Source: Nostoc sp. FACHB-110 (GTDB taxonomy: Bacteria > Cyanobacteriota > Cyanobacteriia > Cyanobacteriales > Nostocaceae). Taken from it: DNA of 42,513 bases. How positions within the stretch are numbered: the stretch's first letter is position 1; each line of letters begins with the position of its first letter. Shown in pieces: positions 40,471 through 42,513 of the stretch. The position numbers were made by a program, and so were the translations under genes. A model generated the notes under the pieces. That model saw only the letters and a list, made by a program, of their open reading frames with translations, was not told the DNA's origin and ran no database searches. Location: NCBI RefSeq assembly GCF_014697425.1, contig NZ_JACJRU010000057.1, positions 1 to 42,513 on the forward strand, read 5' to 3'.

Positions 40471-42195
40471 ATGGTATCGCTCACCGAGAAAACAGAAAAA
40501 AGGTTGACAATACAGACTGAGGATATTTCTCAAGATACGACGGCAATTCGCTCTCTAGATTGGGATCGAGATCGCTTTGATATTGAGTTTGGTTTACAAA
40601 ATGGTACTACCTACAACTCATTTTTGATTCGCGGTGAGCAGATTGCCTTAGTTGATACCTCCCATGAGAAGTTCCGTCAGCTGTATTTTGATACGCTCAC
40701 AGGCTTGATTAATCCTCAAGATATCAATTATTTGATTGTCAGCCACACTGAGCCTGATCATAGCGGCTTAGTGAAAGATTTGTTACAAATGGCTCCAGAA
40801 ATTACCGTTGTGGCTTCCAAAGTCGCAATTCAATTTTTGGAAGACTTGGTACATCAGCCATTTAAACGGCAGATTGTTAAAAATGGCGATCGCTTAGATT
40901 TAGGTAACGGTCACGAGATAGAATTTGTAATTGCGCCTAACCTGCATTGGCCAGACACAATCTTCAGCTTCGACCATAAAACCCAAACCCTATTTACTTG
41001 CGATGCTTTCGGAATGCACTATTGCTCCGATGCGACATTTGACGAAGACTTAAAAACTATTGAAGCTGATTTTAAATATTACTATGAATGTCTGATGGGG
41101 CCAAATTCGCGCTCAGTACTGTCTGCATTAAAGCGGATGGGCGAATTACCTGAGATTAAAATGATTGCTACAGGTCACGGGCCGTTACTTTATCACAACG
41201 TTGAGGAACTCACCCAACGTTACCGCAAATGGAGCCAGAACCAAGCCAAACCAGAAACCACAGTTGGAATATTCTACGTTTCAGAATACGGTTATAGCGA
41301 TCGCCTCGCGCAGTCAATTATCAACGGTATCAACAAAACCGATGTCGCTGTAGAAGTAGTAGATTTGGGTTCAGCCACAGATTTACAAGAATTGCGCGAA
41401 CTAGTTGGGCGTTGTTCGGGGATAGTTATTGGTGCGCCGCCATCTGCTGGTGATACCATTGCTCAAGCCGCACTCAGCACCGTTTTAGGCTCGGCTAAAG
41501 ATAAACAAGCCATTGGTATATTTGAAACTGGCGGCGGTAACGATGAACCGACTTACCCACTGTTGAACAAATTCCGGGCGTTGGGACTACATATCGCATT
41601 CCCGGTGATTCAACTGAGCGAAACTCCCAGTGAAAATACTTACAAGCAGTGTGAAGAAGCAGGCACAGACTTAGGGCAGTGGGTCACACGCGATCGCAGC
41701 ATCAAAGCGATGAAATCCCTGAGTGCAGACTTAGATAAAGCTTTGGGTAGACTCAGTGGTGGGTTGTATATTATTACCGCCAAAAAAGGTGATGTTTCCA
41801 GCGCGATGTTAGCTTCTTGGGTAGCGCAAGCCAGCTTCAAACCCTTGGGCTTCTCCATTGCAGTTGCCAAAGACCGGGCGATTGAATCCTTAATGCAAGT
41901 AGGCGATCGCTTTGTGTTAAACGTCTTAGAAGAAGGCAATTATCAAACACTCATGCGCCACTTCCTCAAACGGTTCGCCCCCGGTGCAGACCGCTTTGCA
42001 GGTGTGCGAACCCAAAGTGCCGAAGACGGTACACCCATCCTCGCCGACGCTTTAGCATACATGGAATGCGAAGTCGTCAGCCGGATGGACTGCGGTGACC
42101 ACTGGGCAGTATACAGCACCGTCAACGGTGGCAGAGTTTCCAAACCGGAAGCACTGACAGCTGTGCATCATCGTAAGGTGGGAAATCACTATTAA
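40471..42195 (+). CDS. flv3: Flavodiiron protein Flv3
   Basis: A 574-residue class C flavodiiron protein, which with Flv1 reduces O2 to water downstream of photosystem I. The metallo-beta-lactamase-like domain keeps all diiron ligands: H92, E94, D96 and H97 (SHTEPDHSG), H159 (NLHW), D178 (TCDAFG), H236 (TGHGPL). Intact ligands exclude Flv1/Flv2, where they are replaced. A flavodoxin domain (about 262-400) and a C-terminal flavin-reductase domain (about 425-574, ending TAVHHRKVGNHY) follow. The text closely resembles Synechocystis Flv3 as I remember it. ATG at 40471 has GAGGGGA upstream; a GTG at 40453 is the longer alternative. No flv1 is adjacent, which suits the A-type gene of heterocystous species more than flv1B-flv3B. 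Confidence 0.92.
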   Translation: MVSLTEKTEKRLTIQTEDISQDTTAIRSLDWDRDRFDIEFGLQNGTTYNSFLIRGEQIALVDTSHEKFRQLYFDTLTGLINPQDINYLIVSHTEPDHSGLVKDLLQMAPEITVVASKVAIQFLEDLVHQPFKRQIVKNGDRLDLGNGHEIEFVIAPNLHWPDTIFSFDHKTQTLFTCDAFGMHYCSDATFDEDLKTIEADFKYYYECLMGPNSRSVLSALKRMGELPEIKMIATGHGPLLYHNVEELTQRYRKWSQNQAKPETTVGIFYVSEYGYSDRLAQSIINGINKTDVAVEVVDLGSATDLQELRELVGRCSGIVIGAPPSAGDTIAQAALSTVLGSAKDKQAIGIFETGGGNDEPTYPLLNKFRALGLHIAFPVIQLSETPSENTYKQCEEAGTDLGQWVTRDRSIKAMKSLSADLDKALGRLSGGLYIITAKKGDVSSAMLASWVAQASFKPLGFSIAVAKDRAIESLMQVGDRFVLNVLEEGNYQTLMRHFLKRFAPGADRFAGVRTQSAEDGTPILADALAYMECEVVSRMDCGDHWAVYSTVNGGRVSKPEALTAVHHRKVGNHY

Positions 42196-42200
42196 GGAAT

Positions 42201-42299
42201 AGGACTTACGCACAAAGATTGTCTGTGAAGGCTGGGTTAATGGGTTTTGGATACATACACCCCTACACCCTTGATTTTTCCTTTTCATGCGTAAGTCCT
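42201..42299. mobile_element. MITE-like element with 12-bp perfect terminal inverted repeats, copy 2
   Basis: AGGACTTACGCA (42201-42212) and TGCGTAAGTCCT (42288-42299) bound 99 bp, starting 5 bp after the flv3 stop codon. The ends are identical to the element at 34290-34380 while the interiors differ. Confidence 0.7.
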
Positions 42300-42513
42300 G
42301 AGGAAGTATGAAGTCTGAAGTGTACTATTTTCGCTCAAGACTGTTCAAACATCCTGTGAAAAAGACGGGCGTTGCATAAATGCGGGATGAATTGAGATGT
42401 TTAACACAATACCGTTGCCAAAAAAAGAGTATGAAGAGGTAGGGCTGTCGTAGTAGAGTTATTGTCTTCCCAAACGACAACTCAAAAACTACGATTTAGC
42501 CCATGCCCGACAT
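42300..42513. other. End of window: repeat-rich spacer
   Basis: It contains a short heptad run (42306-42320), the second copy of the 33-bp repeat (42368-42400), and about 110 bp in which I see no gene except an ATG at 42503 too close to the edge to judge. An insertion sequence could begin here. Confidence 0.4.
42368..42400. repeat. 33-bp dispersed repeat, copy 2
   Basis: It matches 32266-32298 at 30 of 33 positions in the same orientation. It may be the end of a larger mobile element running out of the window. Confidence 0.8.

Overview
The window comes from a filamentous, probably heterocyst-forming cyanobacterium of the Nostocales (Nostoc/Anabaena/Calothrix type). The evidence is the AT-rich sequence with at least 30 HIP1 octamers (GCGATCGC), the plant-type sulfolipid genes sqdB and sqdX, chloroplast-genome relatives ycf35 and ycf46, a plant/cyanobacterial class C flavodiiron protein (Flv3 type), a CyaB-type GAF-GAF-PAS adenylate cyclase, DUF2808 and DUF7219 proteins, and intergenic heptad repeats and small palindromic elements typical of these genomes. 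I cannot name the species.

Layout. 1-2.5 kb: a broken NB-ARC (NLR-like) gene, two convergent paralogous ribbon-helix-helix genes and tRNA-Lys(CTT). 2.6-9.0 kb, all minus strand: a PAS-GAF-GAF histidine-kinase-like protein that lacks its key catalytic residues, a duplicated-repeat membrane protein, a GHL10 glycoside-hydrolase-like secreted protein, and glcD. 9.3-11.1 kb, plus strand: a HEAT-GUN4 protein followed by a HEAT-FGE/SUMF1-like protein whose last 25 or so codons look like the variable region of a diversity-generating retroelement (DGR). 11.3-14.6 kb, minus strand: a hypothetical gene, ycf35, ycf46 and a ribbon-helix-helix/zinc-ribbon gene. 14.8-21.5 kb, plus strand: a lipoprotein, the sulfolipid operon sqdB-DUF4291-sqdX, and a cyaB-type adenylate cyclase. 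21.7-23.3 kb: a small DUF7219 gene and 1.35 kb of gene-poor DNA with three strong fold-back structures. 23.3-30.8 kb, plus strand: purC, then the outer-membrane cluster bamA/omp85-lpxC-fabZ-lpxA-lpxB (beta-barrel assembly plus early lipid A synthesis). 31-42.5 kb: an orphan C5 cytosine methyltransferase, a GH57 branching enzyme, a DUF2808 protein, hemW, a PIN-TRAM membrane protein, a fragment of an Rpn-type nuclease, a small zinc-ribbon protein, a VOC protein, coaX and flv3.

How the genes work together. Two clear functional blocks exist: sulfoquinovosyl diacylglycerol synthesis (SqdB makes UDP-sulfoquinovose, SqdX transfers it) and outer-membrane biogenesis. Most of the rest is scattered core metabolism, as is usual in these genomes. 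The non-routine signals are (i) the putative DGR target gene with its HEAT module shared with the GUN4 neighbour, (ii) the pseudo-histidine kinase, (iii) composite repeat cassettes that supply the stop codon of two unrelated genes, (iv) MITE-like elements with 12-bp perfect inverted ends, and (v) plus-strand terminators placed antisense inside the ycf46-ycf35 spacer. No reverse transcriptase, template repeat, CRISPR array or complete insertion sequence lies inside the window.
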